Assembly: GCF_019352175.1 (NCBI RefSeq)
Contig: NZ_JACBYI010000011.1
Span: 109,675-173,674 of the forward strand
Direction: 5' to 3'
From: Paenibacillus sp. S150
GTDB taxonomy: Bacteria; Bacillota; Bacilli; Paenibacillales; Paenibacillaceae
Length of the DNA stretch: 64,000 nucleotides
In this document: positions 1-9,136 of the stretch, piece after piece
Numbering within the stretch: position 1 is the stretch's first letter
Layout: each line of letters opens with the position of its first letter
Made by a program: the position numbers and the translations under genes
Notes under the pieces: model-generated
Databases searched by the model: none
Seen by the model: only the letters and a program-made list of their open reading frames with translations
What the model was told of the DNA's origin: nothing

Positions 1-309
1 ATCCGCAGGGTGCAGGAATTCATCACGCAGAATCTCTCCGCCGCCTCCCTGCAGACGATCTCATCCAGCGTCTACCTGAACCCCTCCTATCTCTCCAAAA
101 TCTACAAGCTGGAGACCGGAGAAGGGATCAGCGAGTATATTCTCCGCATCCGCATGGAGCAGGCGAAGATCCTGCTTTCACAAGCGCCGGACAAAATCTA
201 TGAAATTTCCGTCATGCTCGGCTACCAGAAATCCAGCTACTTCATACAGCTGTTCAAGAAGCATTACGGCATGACGCCGCAGGAATACCGCAACATGCTC
301 GGGGTGTAA
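1..309 (+). CDS. AraC-type regulator, C-terminal HTH part (truncated by window start)
   Basis: The reading frame is open at the left window edge, so only the last ~102 residues are visible. They form a complete AraC/XylS DNA-binding domain: a first helix-turn-helix (SSSVYLNPSYLSKIYK) and a second one ending in the family signature YFIQLFKKHYGMTPQEYR. In Paenibacillus such domains commonly end YesN-type response regulators or membrane-anchored AraC regulators next to carbohydrate genes. The N-terminal sensor part is outside the window, so the subtype cannot be decided. The GH81 glucanase starts 155 bp downstream on the same strand, which makes this regulator a candidate controller of beta-glucan utilisation; that is inference. 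Confidence 0.9.
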   Translation: MRRVQEFITQNLSAASLQTISSSVYLNPSYLSKIYKLETGEGISEYILRIRMEQAKILLSQAPDKIYEISVMLGYQKSSYFIQLFKKHYGMTPQEYRNMLGV

Positions 310-378
310 TTCCGATGCCATAATTTAGTGATACATACTAATATTCCGGTGTTTTTCTATATTTCCACTTAGGACGTA

Positions 379-432
379 TTGCATCCTTTTGCTCCCTCCT
401 GTAAGGTGAACATCGTAAATGAATTCGTTTAC
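379..432 (+). promoter_or_regulatory. Putative promoter and palindromic operator of the GH81 gene
   Basis: An 18-bp near-perfect palindrome GTAAATGAATTCGTTTAC (16 of 18 positions symmetric) lies at 415-432, 19 bp before the ribosome binding site of the GH81 gene. A weak -35/-10 pair (TTGCAT, 17 bp, TAAGGT at 379-407) sits just upstream, so the palindrome would cover the transcription start. The position suits a repressor site. The binding protein is unknown. Confidence 0.4.
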
Positions 433-463
433 ATTTGAGAATAAATTCAAGGAGGAATGGTGA

Positions 464-3400
464 GTGTATCCACGAAGTGATTTCCACGCCCGCAAAGGCA
501 ACCGGATTGCTGCCATGGTGCTCAGCCTGGCAATGCTGCTTAGTCTGGGGGCTTCTTTCGGCGCAAGTCCCGCCCATGCCGCAGCTTCGCAGCTCTTATC
601 CCTTAGGAAGGCGGTTCTTGCCTCTTCGGCTGAAGGCGACAATACGACGGAGCGGGCTGTGGACGGCAACATCAGCTCGCGCTGGGCAAGCGTCTGGCAA
701 ATGGACCCGCAGTGGATTTACGTCGATCTGGGCGCGGCGGCGAATATCAACCGCGTCTATCTGAGCTGGGAAGGCGCTTATGCCAAAGCGTACAAGGTTC
801 AAGTATCCAGCGACGCCAATACGTGGAACGATATTTATTCCACCACAGCCGGAACCGGCGGGATCAGCGATTTAACCAATCTTGCGGGAACCGGAAGATA
901 TGTGCGTGTCTATTGCACGCAGCGCGCCTTGGCCGACTATGGCTATTCGCTGTATGAATTCCAGGTATACGGTGAATTCACCACGCCCCAGCCGCCGCCC
1001 CCTGTCAATATTGCTGTGAATAAAGCGGTATTGGCCTCCACCTGGGAAGTGCCCAGCTGGTCAACGGACCCCGGAATCGTGGCGGCAGTGAAAGTGAACG
1101 ACGGCGACTACACGACCCGCTGGTCATCCGAGTCCTGGGACCCGCAGTGGATCAGCGTCGATCTGGGCAGCACGCATACAATCGGCACGGTGATCCTGAA
1201 TTGGGAGGCTGCGTACGGCAAGTCTTATGACATTCAGGTATCCAGTGACGGAACCAACTGGAACACGGTATACAGACAGCTGTACGGGCGCGGCGGAGTC
1301 GAGACCATCAAGGTCAAGGCAGACGGGCGCTATGTAAGGATGTACGGTTTTGCCAGGGGAACAGGCAACGGGTACTCGCTGTATGAACTCGAAGTCTATG
1401 ACTTCGTAACGGGTGATCCTGTACCGGCAGTCCATATTCCCGACAAGCCCGTCCCGCAAATCGTCAATGTCGGTGCGGGAAGCTACAAAACCAATGACAT
1501 TACAACCACCACCCCCACCTACCCCGAATATAAAACAGCCAACGTAACCGGGCCGCTGCCTTCAGGCGGATGGTGGCAGTCTATTCTCATCAAACGCCTC
1601 AGCGACGGTCTGGTCTCCCTGCCGCTGCGGACGCAATATACCGACCAGGGGCTTAGCGTTATGAATCCCGGAGCGGGTTATATGTCGGCGGACGGCAACA
1701 CGGTCAGTACCGCGGGCGCACCTGATTTCTATTTGATGGCTGGTAACATTGATCCGCTGAATATGTCTTCCAAAGTAGACGGATACGGCGACTATTCCGT
1801 GAGAGCTGTATTAAGCGACGACAGCACCTACAAGATGAAGACCACACTGGTCAAGGGCTCACCGTATTTTTACAATGAGTTTACCGATCCAAGCTCTCCC
1901 TTTCTTGTGCTGAACGGCAGCTCCACCCGCTTCTTCAATGACAGCAACGGGACGATTCTGGCAGCCGACGGAGCTTCGGTAACTGCTGACCATATCGGTG
2001 TTGAAGTGGTCAATACCGACAGCGGCGGCAACAGCAGGACAAGATCCTACGGATTATTCGCTCCGGCAGGCAGCATATTCAAGAGAACAGGCGGCAAGCT
2101 TACCATCCAGCTGGGGAGCCAGGAACAATATCTGTCCGTCGCCACCCTGCCCGCAAACGGCGACTTGAACTACTATTACCTGCACGCCTATGCCTTTGTT
2201 ACCGACACAAGAGCCAATTACAATGTTCAGGACGAAACCGGTACCGTTACGACAACCTACAATTCAACCGTGCAGCTGAAACGCAGCGGCTTCCCGGCGG
2301 ATTCCTTGATGGCGCTTTTGCCGAACCAATGGAAATCGCTGGCTTCCGGCACCTCCTTAACCGCTCATACCTATCCCTCCATCCGGGGGATCATGAAAGT
2401 GCATGAAGGCAGCACCTTCTCCACCGAGAACAAGTTCACAGGCATTATCCCGCAATTCGCCGAGCCGACCGGCTCCAGCTCTTATAATAAGGCTGACGCG
2501 ATCAGCTATCTGAATACCATGAATGACATGCTGGAGAATAACTACATGTGGGATGACCCTTATTGGGAAGGCAAGAACCTTCAGCCGCTGGCACAGGGCA
2601 TACTTATCGCCGACCAGCTGGGTGAAACGGCAATCCGCGACAAGGCCTTATCCATTTTGAAAAAAATCCTGACGGACTGGTACACCTACAGCGGGGGGTG
2701 GCCGGATGATTACCCGTATTATCTGTACTACACTCCTGAATGGGGGGCAATGCAGGGAGACGGCGGAGATCACGGCATGGCCAAATGGATGTCCGACCAT
2801 CACTATGTATGGGGCTATTACATTTACGCCTCGGCGATCCTCGGCACTTACGACCAGGATTTCGTGAACAGCTACGGCGGCATCGTCGAGCATCTCATCC
2901 GGGATGTCGGTAATCCTTCGCGCACCGATTCCATGTATCCGTTCATGCGGGCATTTGATCCCTATGAAGGGGTATCTTGGGCCGGAGGCTACGGGGACAG
3001 CTACGACGGCAACAATCAGGAGGCCACCTCCGAGGCGCTGTTCGCTTATGCAGGCGAGTATCTGTGGGGGGTTCTGACCAACAACAATGCCTACCGGGAT
3101 GCCGGGATGTGGGTCTATGCGGTAGAGACCAATTCCGTCATGCAGTACTGGTTCAATTATGACCAGGACAACTGGCTCCCGGGCTACAGGCATGGAGTCG
3201 TCGGGCAGCTATTTGGAAGCAAGAACTTCTACGGAACCTACTTTGCCGCCGATGCCAATAATATCTATGGCATTCAGTGGCTGCCGACCGCTCCATATAT
3301 GACCTATCTCGGCCTGCGTCCCGATGCGGCGGCAAGAACCTACAACGCATTCAAGACGGACAAAGGCGGGCCCGAGACTGGCTGGTATCATATCATCTGG

Positions 3401-5281
3401 CCGTTCGAGGCGCTCAGCAACCCTCAGGATGCGCTCTCCAAATGGGACCCGGTCAAAATTGCGAACGATGACAACAACGGCAAAAAAGAATGGGCGAATA
3501 CCTATTGGTTCCTCCATGCCATGGATGCCTTCGGCACGCGCACAACGGATATTTGGTCCTCCAACTGGTCCACCTACCAAATGTTCAAGAAGAACGGAAC
3601 CTATACGGCCAACATCTGGAATCCTACGGACGAAACCAAATACGTTGTCTTCCGGAATGCAGGCGGAGACATCGTAGGCACCATAACGGTTCCGGCCAAG
3701 AAAACCGTTGCCGGAAATCCGGTTAACGGCATTCAGCCGCCGAATTCCGATGAAAAGGCAGCTGCACCTGTTTTTAGCCCGGCAGGCGGAACTTATACCT
3801 CGGCCCAATTGGTGTCTATCTCCAGCGCGACGGCAGGAGCCACTATCCGCTATACTACGGATGGCAGCGAGCCTACAGCGGCATCGGCCAGCTACACCGC
3901 ACCTGTCAATGTAGCACAGAGCATGACACTCAAGGCCAAAGCCTTCAAGGAGCTGTTGCAGGATTCCACAACCTCCAGCGCCGCCTACATCATCAATGCT
4001 GCCAGCCAGGTTGCGCAGCCGGTGATTACTCCGGCTACGGGGAATTATACAGAAGCCCAAAACGTGACGATTACCAGCGGCACACAGGGCGCAAGTATCC
4101 GCTATACGACAGACGGTTCGACACCTACAGCAAGTACGGGCACGCTCTATTCCGCTTCGTTCACCGTGCCGGTGACGACTACGGTGAAGGCGATTGCCTA
4201 CAAGTCCGGAATGACCGACTCTGCCGTAGCTGTCTCCGTCCTTACAATCAGCGCCGACAGCACAAATCTGGCACTGAACAAAACGGCCAGCGCCTCTACC
4301 TCACTAGGCGGCAATACAGCAGCCGCAGCCTTTGACGGCAGCGCTTCAACCCGCTGGGAGTCGGCCAGCAGCGATCCGCAGTGGATTCAGACCGATCTGG
4401 GCTCGGCCTACAGTGTCACAGGCGTCAAGCTGAACTGGGAGACTGCGGCGGGCAAGGACTACAAGATTCAGGTATCCGCCGACAATGCCGACTGGAGCGA
4501 TGCCTTTACCAGGACCGGAGGAACCGGCGGAATTGAAACCCTTGCCTTCACCACGCCGGTAACAGCCCGCTATGTCCGCTTGTCCGGCACGGCCAGAACC
4601 ACCGGCTACGGCTACTCCCTCTGGGAGTTTGAAGTCTATGGCACCGCTGTGGCCAATCAGGCGGCGGCGCCTGTATTCAGCCCGGCGGGCGGAACATATG
4701 CTTCGGCACAGAGCGTAACGCTGACTTCCGCCACCGCAGGCGCCACAATCAAATATACAACGGACGGAACAGCACCCGCTTCAGATTCCGCCACTTACAG
4801 CAGTCCGCTTACAGTATCAAGCACGGGCACCCTCAAAGCCATAGCTGTCAAGGCCGGCATGTCCGATTCCGACGTCGCAAGCAGCACGTACACCATTAAT
4901 TTGCCGTCGGGCAATGCAGTTCCCGGCAAGATCGAAGCGGAGAGCTATACAGCAATGAACGGCATACAGACAGAGGCCTGCTCCGAAGGGACACTGAACG
5001 TGAGCTATACGGATGGCGGGGACTGGATGGACTACACAGTAAACGTTGCCCAGGCAGGAACCTATACTGTCGAATTCCGGGTCGCAAGTCCTTACGACAA
5101 TACCCGGCTTCAGCTGATGAAGGACACAGCCGTGTTAGCCGCAGTAACGGTGCCTAATACGGGAAGCTTTCAGACCTGGCAGACGGCTACCGCCACTGTA
5201 ACCCTGAGTGCAGGAACTCAAACTCTGCGGGTATACAGCGTCACCAACGGTTGGAACTTCAATTATATGGATTTCAAATAA
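464..5281 (+). CDS. Secreted multi-domain GH81 endo-beta-1,3-glucanase
   Basis: Predicted to hydrolyse beta-1,3-glucan (laminarin, fungal wall glucan, callose) outside the cell. The start is GTG with GGAGGA 7 nt upstream; the nearby ATG at 457 is out of frame. Approximate domain order: signal peptide 1-40 (ends AHA-A), two F5/8-type C (discoidin) domains 45-170 and 182-313, GH81 catalytic module 328-1083, two chitobiase C-terminal-like domains 1100-1262, a third discoidin domain 1266-1392, a third chitobiase-C-like domain 1400-1479, and a CBM6 at 1486-1605 beginning KIEAESY. GH81 signatures are GDGGDHGMAKWMSDHHY and DGNNQEATSEA, the latter holding the conserved acidic residues. At 1605 aa it is much longer than a bare GH81 because of the accessory modules. 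It is convergent with a GH16 of overlapping substrate range. Family call strong; exact substrate inferred. Confidence 0.93.
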   Translation: MYPRSDFHARKGNRIAAMVLSLAMLLSLGASFGASPAHAAASQLLSLRKAVLASSAEGDNTTERAVDGNISSRWASVWQMDPQWIYVDLGAAANINRVYLSWEGAYAKAYKVQVSSDANTWNDIYSTTAGTGGISDLTNLAGTGRYVRVYCTQRALADYGYSLYEFQVYGEFTTPQPPPPVNIAVNKAVLASTWEVPSWSTDPGIVAAVKVNDGDYTTRWSSESWDPQWISVDLGSTHTIGTVILNWEAAYGKSYDIQVSSDGTNWNTVYRQLYGRGGVETIKVKADGRYVRMYGFARGTGNGYSLYELEVYDFVTGDPVPAVHIPDKPVPQIVNVGAGSYKTNDITTTTPTYPEYKTANVTGPLPSGGWWQSILIKRLSDGLVSLPLRTQYTDQGLSVMNPGAGYMSADGNTVSTAGAPDFYLMAGNIDPLNMSSKVDGYGDYSVRAVLSDDSTYKMKTTLVKGSPYFYNEFTDPSSPFLVLNGSSTRFFNDSNGTILAADGASVTADHIGVEVVNTDSGGNSRTRSYGLFAPAGSIFKRTGGKLTIQLGSQEQYLSVATLPANGDLNYYYLHAYAFVTDTRANYNVQDETGTVTTTYNSTVQLKRSGFPADSLMALLPNQWKSLASGTSLTAHTYPSIRGIMKVHEGSTFSTENKFTGIIPQFAEPTGSSSYNKADAISYLNTMNDMLENNYMWDDPYWEGKNLQPLAQGILIADQLGETAIRDKALSILKKILTDWYTYSGGWPDDYPYYLYYTPEWGAMQGDGGDHGMAKWMSDHHYVWGYYIYASAILGTYDQDFVNSYGGIVEHLIRDVGNPSRTDSMYPFMRAFDPYEGVSWAGGYGDSYDGNNQEATSEALFAYAGEYLWGVLTNNNAYRDAGMWVYAVETNSVMQYWFNYDQDNWLPGYRHGVVGQLFGSKNFYGTYFAADANNIYGIQWLPTAPYMTYLGLRPDAAARTYNAFKTDKGGPETGWYHIIWPFEALSNPQDALSKWDPVKIANDDNNGKKEWANTYWFLHAMDAFGTRTTDIWSSNWSTYQMFKKNGTYTANIWNPTDETKYVVFRNAGGDIVGTITVPAKKTVAGNPVNGIQPPNSDEKAAAPVFSPAGGTYTSAQLVSISSATAGATIRYTTDGSEPTAASASYTAPVNVAQSMTLKAKAFKELLQDSTTSSAAYIINAASQVAQPVITPATGNYTEAQNVTITSGTQGASIRYTTDGSTPTASTGTLYSASFTVPVTTTVKAIAYKSGMTDSAVAVSVLTISADSTNLALNKTASASTSLGGNTAAAAFDGSASTRWESASSDPQWIQTDLGSAYSVTGVKLNWETAAGKDYKIQVSADNADWSDAFTRTGGTGGIETLAFTTPVTARYVRLSGTARTTGYGYSLWEFEVYGTAVANQAAAPVFSPAGGTYASAQSVTLTSATAGATIKYTTDGTAPASDSATYSSPLTVSSTGTLKAIAVKAGMSDSDVASSTYTINLPSGNAVPGKIEAESYTAMNGIQTEACSEGTLNVSYTDGGDWMDYTVNVAQAGTYTVEFRVASPYDNTRLQLMKDTAVLAAVTVPNTGSFQTWQTATATVTLSAGTQTLRVYSVTNGWNFNYMDFK

Positions 5282-5286
5282 TGAAC

Positions 5287-5331
5287 AACGGAGAACGGCT
5301 GACGGAATCCTTCCCATCGCCGTTCTCCGTT
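5287..5331. terminator. Terminator hairpin between convergent glucanase genes
   Basis: A 13-bp perfect stem (AACGGAGAACGGC at 5287-5299 against GCCGTTCTCCGTT at 5319-5331) with a 19-nt loop, starting 6 bp after the GH81 stop. It can serve transcripts from both sides. A second imperfect 26-bp palindrome at 5354-5379 lies directly after the GH16 stop. Confidence 0.75.
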
Positions 5332-5386
5332 TGCATTGCAGTTAACGCGAGGCTGTACTTCCATTCGAATGAAGGTACAACCGGAA

Positions 5387-6625
5387 TTAGTTCACCTTGG
5401 TCAGCGCCCACTTTTGGGCGTCCGTTCCGTTGTCGGTCCACTGCTGAACCGCTGCTCCGTCGGCTGTGGAAGATCCGGATACATCCACGGCCAAACCGCT
5501 TACTTTGGAGATCAGCTTGTAGTAGCCTCCTCCCACATCGACAATGCTCCACCTTTGGGCATTGCTGCCATTGTCATCCCACTGCTGAAGCTGTACGCCG
5601 GTAGCCGTGGATGAGCTTGGGACATCGAGCACCCTGCCGCTGTGCACGGCCGTCAGTTTGTAATAACCGTCTCCCGTACTGTCCACTCTGAACTGCTGGT
5701 TAACGGCCGTATAGTTGGTCCACTGCTGGATTTTGGCTCCGCTTGCCGTGGATACATCCACAACATCCATGACCTTGCCGCTGGCTTTGGAGGCAAAAGT
5801 ATAGACTCCGCCGCTTACAATACTCGGCGCACTAGACTGCTGATAGACACGCACGTAGTCAACCAGCATCTGCGCAGGGAATGCGGTCGCGCTGTTCGGA
5901 GCTCCAGGCCAGTTTCCTCCCACGGCAAGATTCAGCAGCAGGAAGGACGGCTTATGGAATTCCTCGGTGTTGCCGGTGCTGTTTTCAATATAGAACTGAT
6001 TGAACTGGACGCCGTCTACGAACCATTTGATATAGCTCGCATCCCATTCAATGCTGTATACATGGTATTGGGAAAAGTCCAGGCTCCCCGAAACCTGCCC
6101 GTAATCCGCCTGGCCGTTCGCATCCCAATGGACCGTGCCGTTGACAAAGGCATTATTGTTGACCCGCTCCATAATATCCGTTTCTCCGCATTTGGGCCAG
6201 CCCACGGTATCTATATTCGTTCCAAGCATCCAAAAGGCCGGCCATAGCCCCTGACCAGAAGGCAGCTTGATTCTGGCTTCAATTTTTCCATAGGTGAAGC
6301 TCTTCTTGCCCTGTGTCTTTATCCGTGCAGAGGTATAGCTGCTGCCGTTATAGGATTCCTTTTGCGCCGTAATGACCAGATTTCCGCCTGTTACCTGAAG
6401 GTTCTGGGTGCGGTTCGTATAATACTGCAGCTCGTTATTTCCCCAGCCGCTGCTGCCCGTGCCGATTTCGGCTGTCCAGTTTGCGGTATTCAGGGACGTG
6501 CCGTCGAATTCATCGCTCCATACCAGATTCCATGCCGGAGCTGCGTTTGCACTTCCCACGGGTATTAACGCAATCAGAAGTGTAAACATTACAAACAAAC
6601 TGCAAATCCTGCCTCTTCTACGCAT
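5387..6625 (-). CDS. Secreted GH16 endo-beta-1,3(4)-glucanase with ricin-type lectin domain
   Basis: Retaining endo-glucanase of the laminarinase/lichenase group, 412 aa. It has a signal peptide of about 28 residues (ends ANA-A), a GH16 beta-sandwich at about 33-265 with the catalytic signature GETDIME (E148 nucleophile, D150, E153 acid/base; the family usually reads GEIDIME), and a C-terminal ricin-B/CBM13 domain at about 273-412 with three QxW-type repeats (QQFRV, QRWSI, QKWAL). The start ATG has AGGAGGAATAAG directly before it. It converges with the GH81 gene, so the two form a beta-1,3-glucan degradation locus although they are separate transcripts. Assignment to laminarin rather than lichenan is an inference from context. 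Confidence 0.93.
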   Translation of the reverse strand: MRRRGRICSLFVMFTLLIALIPVGSANAAPAWNLVWSDEFDGTSLNTANWTAEIGTGSSGWGNNELQYYTNRTQNLQVTGGNLVITAQKESYNGSSYTSARIKTQGKKSFTYGKIEARIKLPSGQGLWPAFWMLGTNIDTVGWPKCGETDIMERVNNNAFVNGTVHWDANGQADYGQVSGSLDFSQYHVYSIEWDASYIKWFVDGVQFNQFYIENSTGNTEEFHKPSFLLLNLAVGGNWPGAPNSATAFPAQMLVDYVRVYQQSSAPSIVSGGVYTFASKASGKVMDVVDVSTASGAKIQQWTNYTAVNQQFRVDSTGDGYYKLTAVHSGRVLDVPSSSTATGVQLQQWDDNGSNAQRWSIVDVGGGYYKLISKVSGLAVDVSGSSTADGAAVQQWTDNGTDAQKWALTKVN

Positions 6626-7214
6626 CTTATTCCTCCTAAAAGTATGGTTACCTGCTTATTTCAATACACGCCGCGCGAACGTGCAATTGAAACCCGTCCG
6701 ACATATTCCGTATGTATAAGCTTTCACATTCCATAACCGGCAGAATGAACAGCAGGCAGCCCCCATTAGCCCCATTAAGGAAGCCCCTGTTCCCCAACCG
6801 GTTTCGATTTTCTCCGGCAGAATTCTGACGACCCCGAAACCGCTTCACTGCCGCTCCCTTTGCATTGTATATGTTTTCTGTGCAGAATATTCCTGTTTGC
6901 CGCAGATTGATTTGCGCTGCACAAGGCGGCATTCAATGGCTTCTGGACCCAATTCCTGCATGGGCAACGCCATACGGTGAAGCTGAATGATCACATCTCT
7001 GCGCAGTGCTCCGGTCTCCTCTGGAACTTTCTCTTCAAAAAAACACCGGCCCCCGTGAACACAGCGCCGCCAAAATCTGCCGGCTCCGGCTCGGCCACCG
7101 CCGGCAGGCCGGCAGATGACCGTCTTTCCGTCTTTCCGTCCCCGCACGTTCTGCAACTCCCTCTAGGGTCAGGCGGGTAAAGCCTACAGCGGGCATCACC
7201 CTCTCCTCCGCGAG
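6626..7214. other. Intergenic stretch upstream of the GH16 gene
   Basis: No convincing gene. Short open frames exist but lack ribosome binding sites and recognisable domains. The part next to 6625 must hold the GH16 promoter; I could not define it with confidence. From about 7215 the repeat-rich part begins. Confidence 0.5.
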
Positions 7215-7640
7215 ATCAAATAATAAAACGGCTATCCCGTCCTTCACTGGACTGCGTTGCCGTTTGAAATTTCAGGGGTTAAGGTTGCTGCGGCTCCCTG
7301 GCTCTGCGGTTCCCCTGGCCGGCTGAAGCTCTTCCTCCCCAATCCCTCCAGGACCTTCCTGCTGAGACCCGGCGGCGGCAAGCCCAAGTGGAAAAAGTAC
7401 ACATAAATTCCCCCACATCCTCTTTTTCACAAGCGTTAGTGGGAAAAAGGAAACCTAATTCCTCCGTTTCTCCTCCTTTCAGGGGAATACGCCTAAATTA
7501 AATTCACTTTTTCCCACTATTCCTTCTACCGCAAGCATTTCAGTCCATTTAGTTTCACTAATTCCACTTCACTCCCCTGCCTGCGGTAGCGAACCCGGTC
7601 AGCTCCCTTAATTCTGCACCTCCTCCTGCAAAACAGCACC
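7215..7640 (+). repeat. Composite intergenic repeat, copy A (51-bp modules)
   Basis: First of four composite elements in the window. It begins with an imperfect CGGC-type hairpin, continues with a diverged segment that in other copies reads GCAGCGCAGCTG followed by ATTTCAGGTG, and then carries 51-bp-spaced modules: AAGTGGAAAAAGTAC at 7386 and TAGTGGGAAAAAGG at 7437, exactly 51 bp apart, followed by inverted module copies (TTTTTCCCACTA near 7507). A single inverted module of the type seen in the tandem array at 49 kb lies nearby at about 7742-7790. No coding potential. Confidence 0.7.
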
Positions 7641-7845
7641 CTCAGGTTCCCAAGACCAACATCACCCTTTCAGATGAATTCGTTTGCACACACCTTGACA
7701 TTGTACCTGATGCTACTGATGTTTTTCCGCCATCCGCCCACTCTAAGCGAAATCAAAGGCAGTTTTACCTTCCAACCACCGTTTAGCATCAGGCTTAGCT
7801 GTCAGCATTTTTTAGAAACCATAATTCCCCAACCAATAACAAGTG

Positions 7846-7931
7846 GAAACGGCTACGCCGTCCTTATAAGGACGGTATCCGTTTCAGCGGGAAAGATAAG
7901 GCTAATTTTTAGCGTGAAACATATAAAATAA
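7846..7931 (+). repeat. Dispersed hairpin-plus-tail element, copy 1
   Basis: A long inverted repeat built on CCGTCCTTATAAGGACGG, extended outwards on both sides as GAAACGG...CCGTTTC, followed by a conserved tail containing AAGATAAGGCTAA and TAGCGTGAAACATATAAA. Almost the same sequence recurs in reverse at about 17.7 kb, and related copies at 39.0 and 57.7 kb. It may act as a terminator or structured RNA; function unknown. Confidence 0.65.
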
Positions 7932-8111
7932 ACCTGAATTCCGAAAGTGAATTGAACAAATCCAGATCGGACAAGGGATAAACCTCCTTTTTCCTTCATC
8001 CATTGGGTGCAAGCTGTTTTTAGCAAGAAATCCCTTCGTGTAGAGCTTTTTAGAGGATTTGTGGATACTTACTTTCGGAATTCAGGATCAATTCTTATCT
8101 TTGAACAAAAG

Positions 8112-8143
8112 CAGCCCGCTTCCTTCATAAAGGATACGGGCTG
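8112..8143 (-). terminator. Intrinsic terminator of the hypothetical gene
   Basis: CAGCCCG/CGGGCTG stem with an inner TCCTT/AAGGA pairing, followed on the minus strand by a T-rich tract. It lies 31 bp after the stop codon of the minus-strand gene. Confidence 0.75.
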
Positions 8144-8174
8144 TTTCTTTCATGCTGCAAATGCAGACTATTGC

Positions 8175-8834
8175 TCAATCCATGCCATGTTCTTTCCGGA
8201 TGTTGTACAAGCCCTGCAGCAGCAGCTCCGAAGGATCACGGTTGAGCTGCAGATGAATTAACAGCATATGCAGCGGAATCGCACATACGTTATTGCCTTC
8301 GGTAACCGCCGGGAATCCCGCTTCAAACACGGGACCGTGGGTTTCATTCCAGGCCAGGCCGGCGTGCACCTGCTCCGGAGCAAATTCTTCACGCACGGCG
8401 GCAATGCAATGCGGCACGAGTACGTTATCGATCATGGCTTTGGCTTCTTCTTCACTTGCAGGCGGCGGCGTGAGAGCCTTGCCTCCCTTGACCTTCATCA
8501 GGTCGATGAAGAAGGACGCCATCCACAGCGCAGGACTGTTGTTGGACTGGAATCTGGCAATCAGCTCGCGCAGGAAAAATCCGCAGGAATAGACTTCCTT
8601 CTCTTCATTCATCACATGAAACACAAATACCGGACCATAAGGCTCCAGGTTCAACACTTGTCCCTGTACTTCATTGAAATGCATCTTCAGAGCCACAATG
8701 CCATTATGATGAACCGCCTGTACAAGCTCTGCCATTTTCTCTTCGGTCATGGTTTCCTGTGGGCTGGCAGCTTCCTCGCCTGTTTCTGTTTCTTTTACTG
8801 CTTCACCGGTCGTTGTTTTATTATTCATTTTCAT
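8175..8834 (-). CDS. Conserved-looking protein of unknown function
   Basis: A 219-aa acidic soluble protein with no signal peptide or membrane segment. I do not recognise the family. Residues 1-40 are a charged, low-complexity stretch rich in E/T (TGEAVKETETGEEAAS); the rest looks like an alpha/beta globular domain with motifs such as GPVFVFHVMNEEKEVYSCGFFLREL and a second GPVFEAGF stretch, suggesting two related halves. The start is chosen at the MKMNNK pair because GGGGTGA precedes it; a longer frame upstream lacks an SD. It is a single-gene transcript with its own terminator. Confidence 0.75.
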   Translation of the reverse strand: MKMNNKTTTGEAVKETETGEEAASPQETMTEEKMAELVQAVHHNGIVALKMHFNEVQGQVLNLEPYGPVFVFHVMNEEKEVYSCGFFLRELIARFQSNNSPALWMASFFIDLMKVKGGKALTPPPASEEEAKAMIDNVLVPHCIAAVREEFAPEQVHAGLAWNETHGPVFEAGFPAVTEGNNVCAIPLHMLLIHLQLNRDPSELLLQGLYNIRKEHGMD

Positions 8835-9136
8835 ATTCACCCCGTTTCCTATCATACCATCCCAAGACTGGAAACGACATCTTGTTATGGACAAGACATG
8901 TAATGGACAAATTGTAAATCAGGCTGCTTCCATTCATTTGCAGGACTTTTGAGTTTTTCTTATCCGATGGAGCGCCGCTTCGGCAGCTGGCTTCCGGTCC
9001 CAGGGGTTCCGCTCCTTCCCGCCGCCCAAGCCCCTTTGAACAAGCTCCTGGCATTGACTTTTCCAGTATCCATTCGCGCTTTCAACGGGTCAGCCGCCGC
9101 CCTGTGCTAACCGGCAAGAATTAGATTGGCAGCCAT

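Noticed and set aside
5354..5379. Imperfect 26-bp palindrome after the GH16 stop as an operator
   Set aside because: Its position directly after a stop codon suits a transcript-end hairpin better than a regulatory site.
7674..7931. Small plus-strand frame near 7.7 kb
   Set aside because: It runs through a 51-bp module and the hairpin element, and has no SD.
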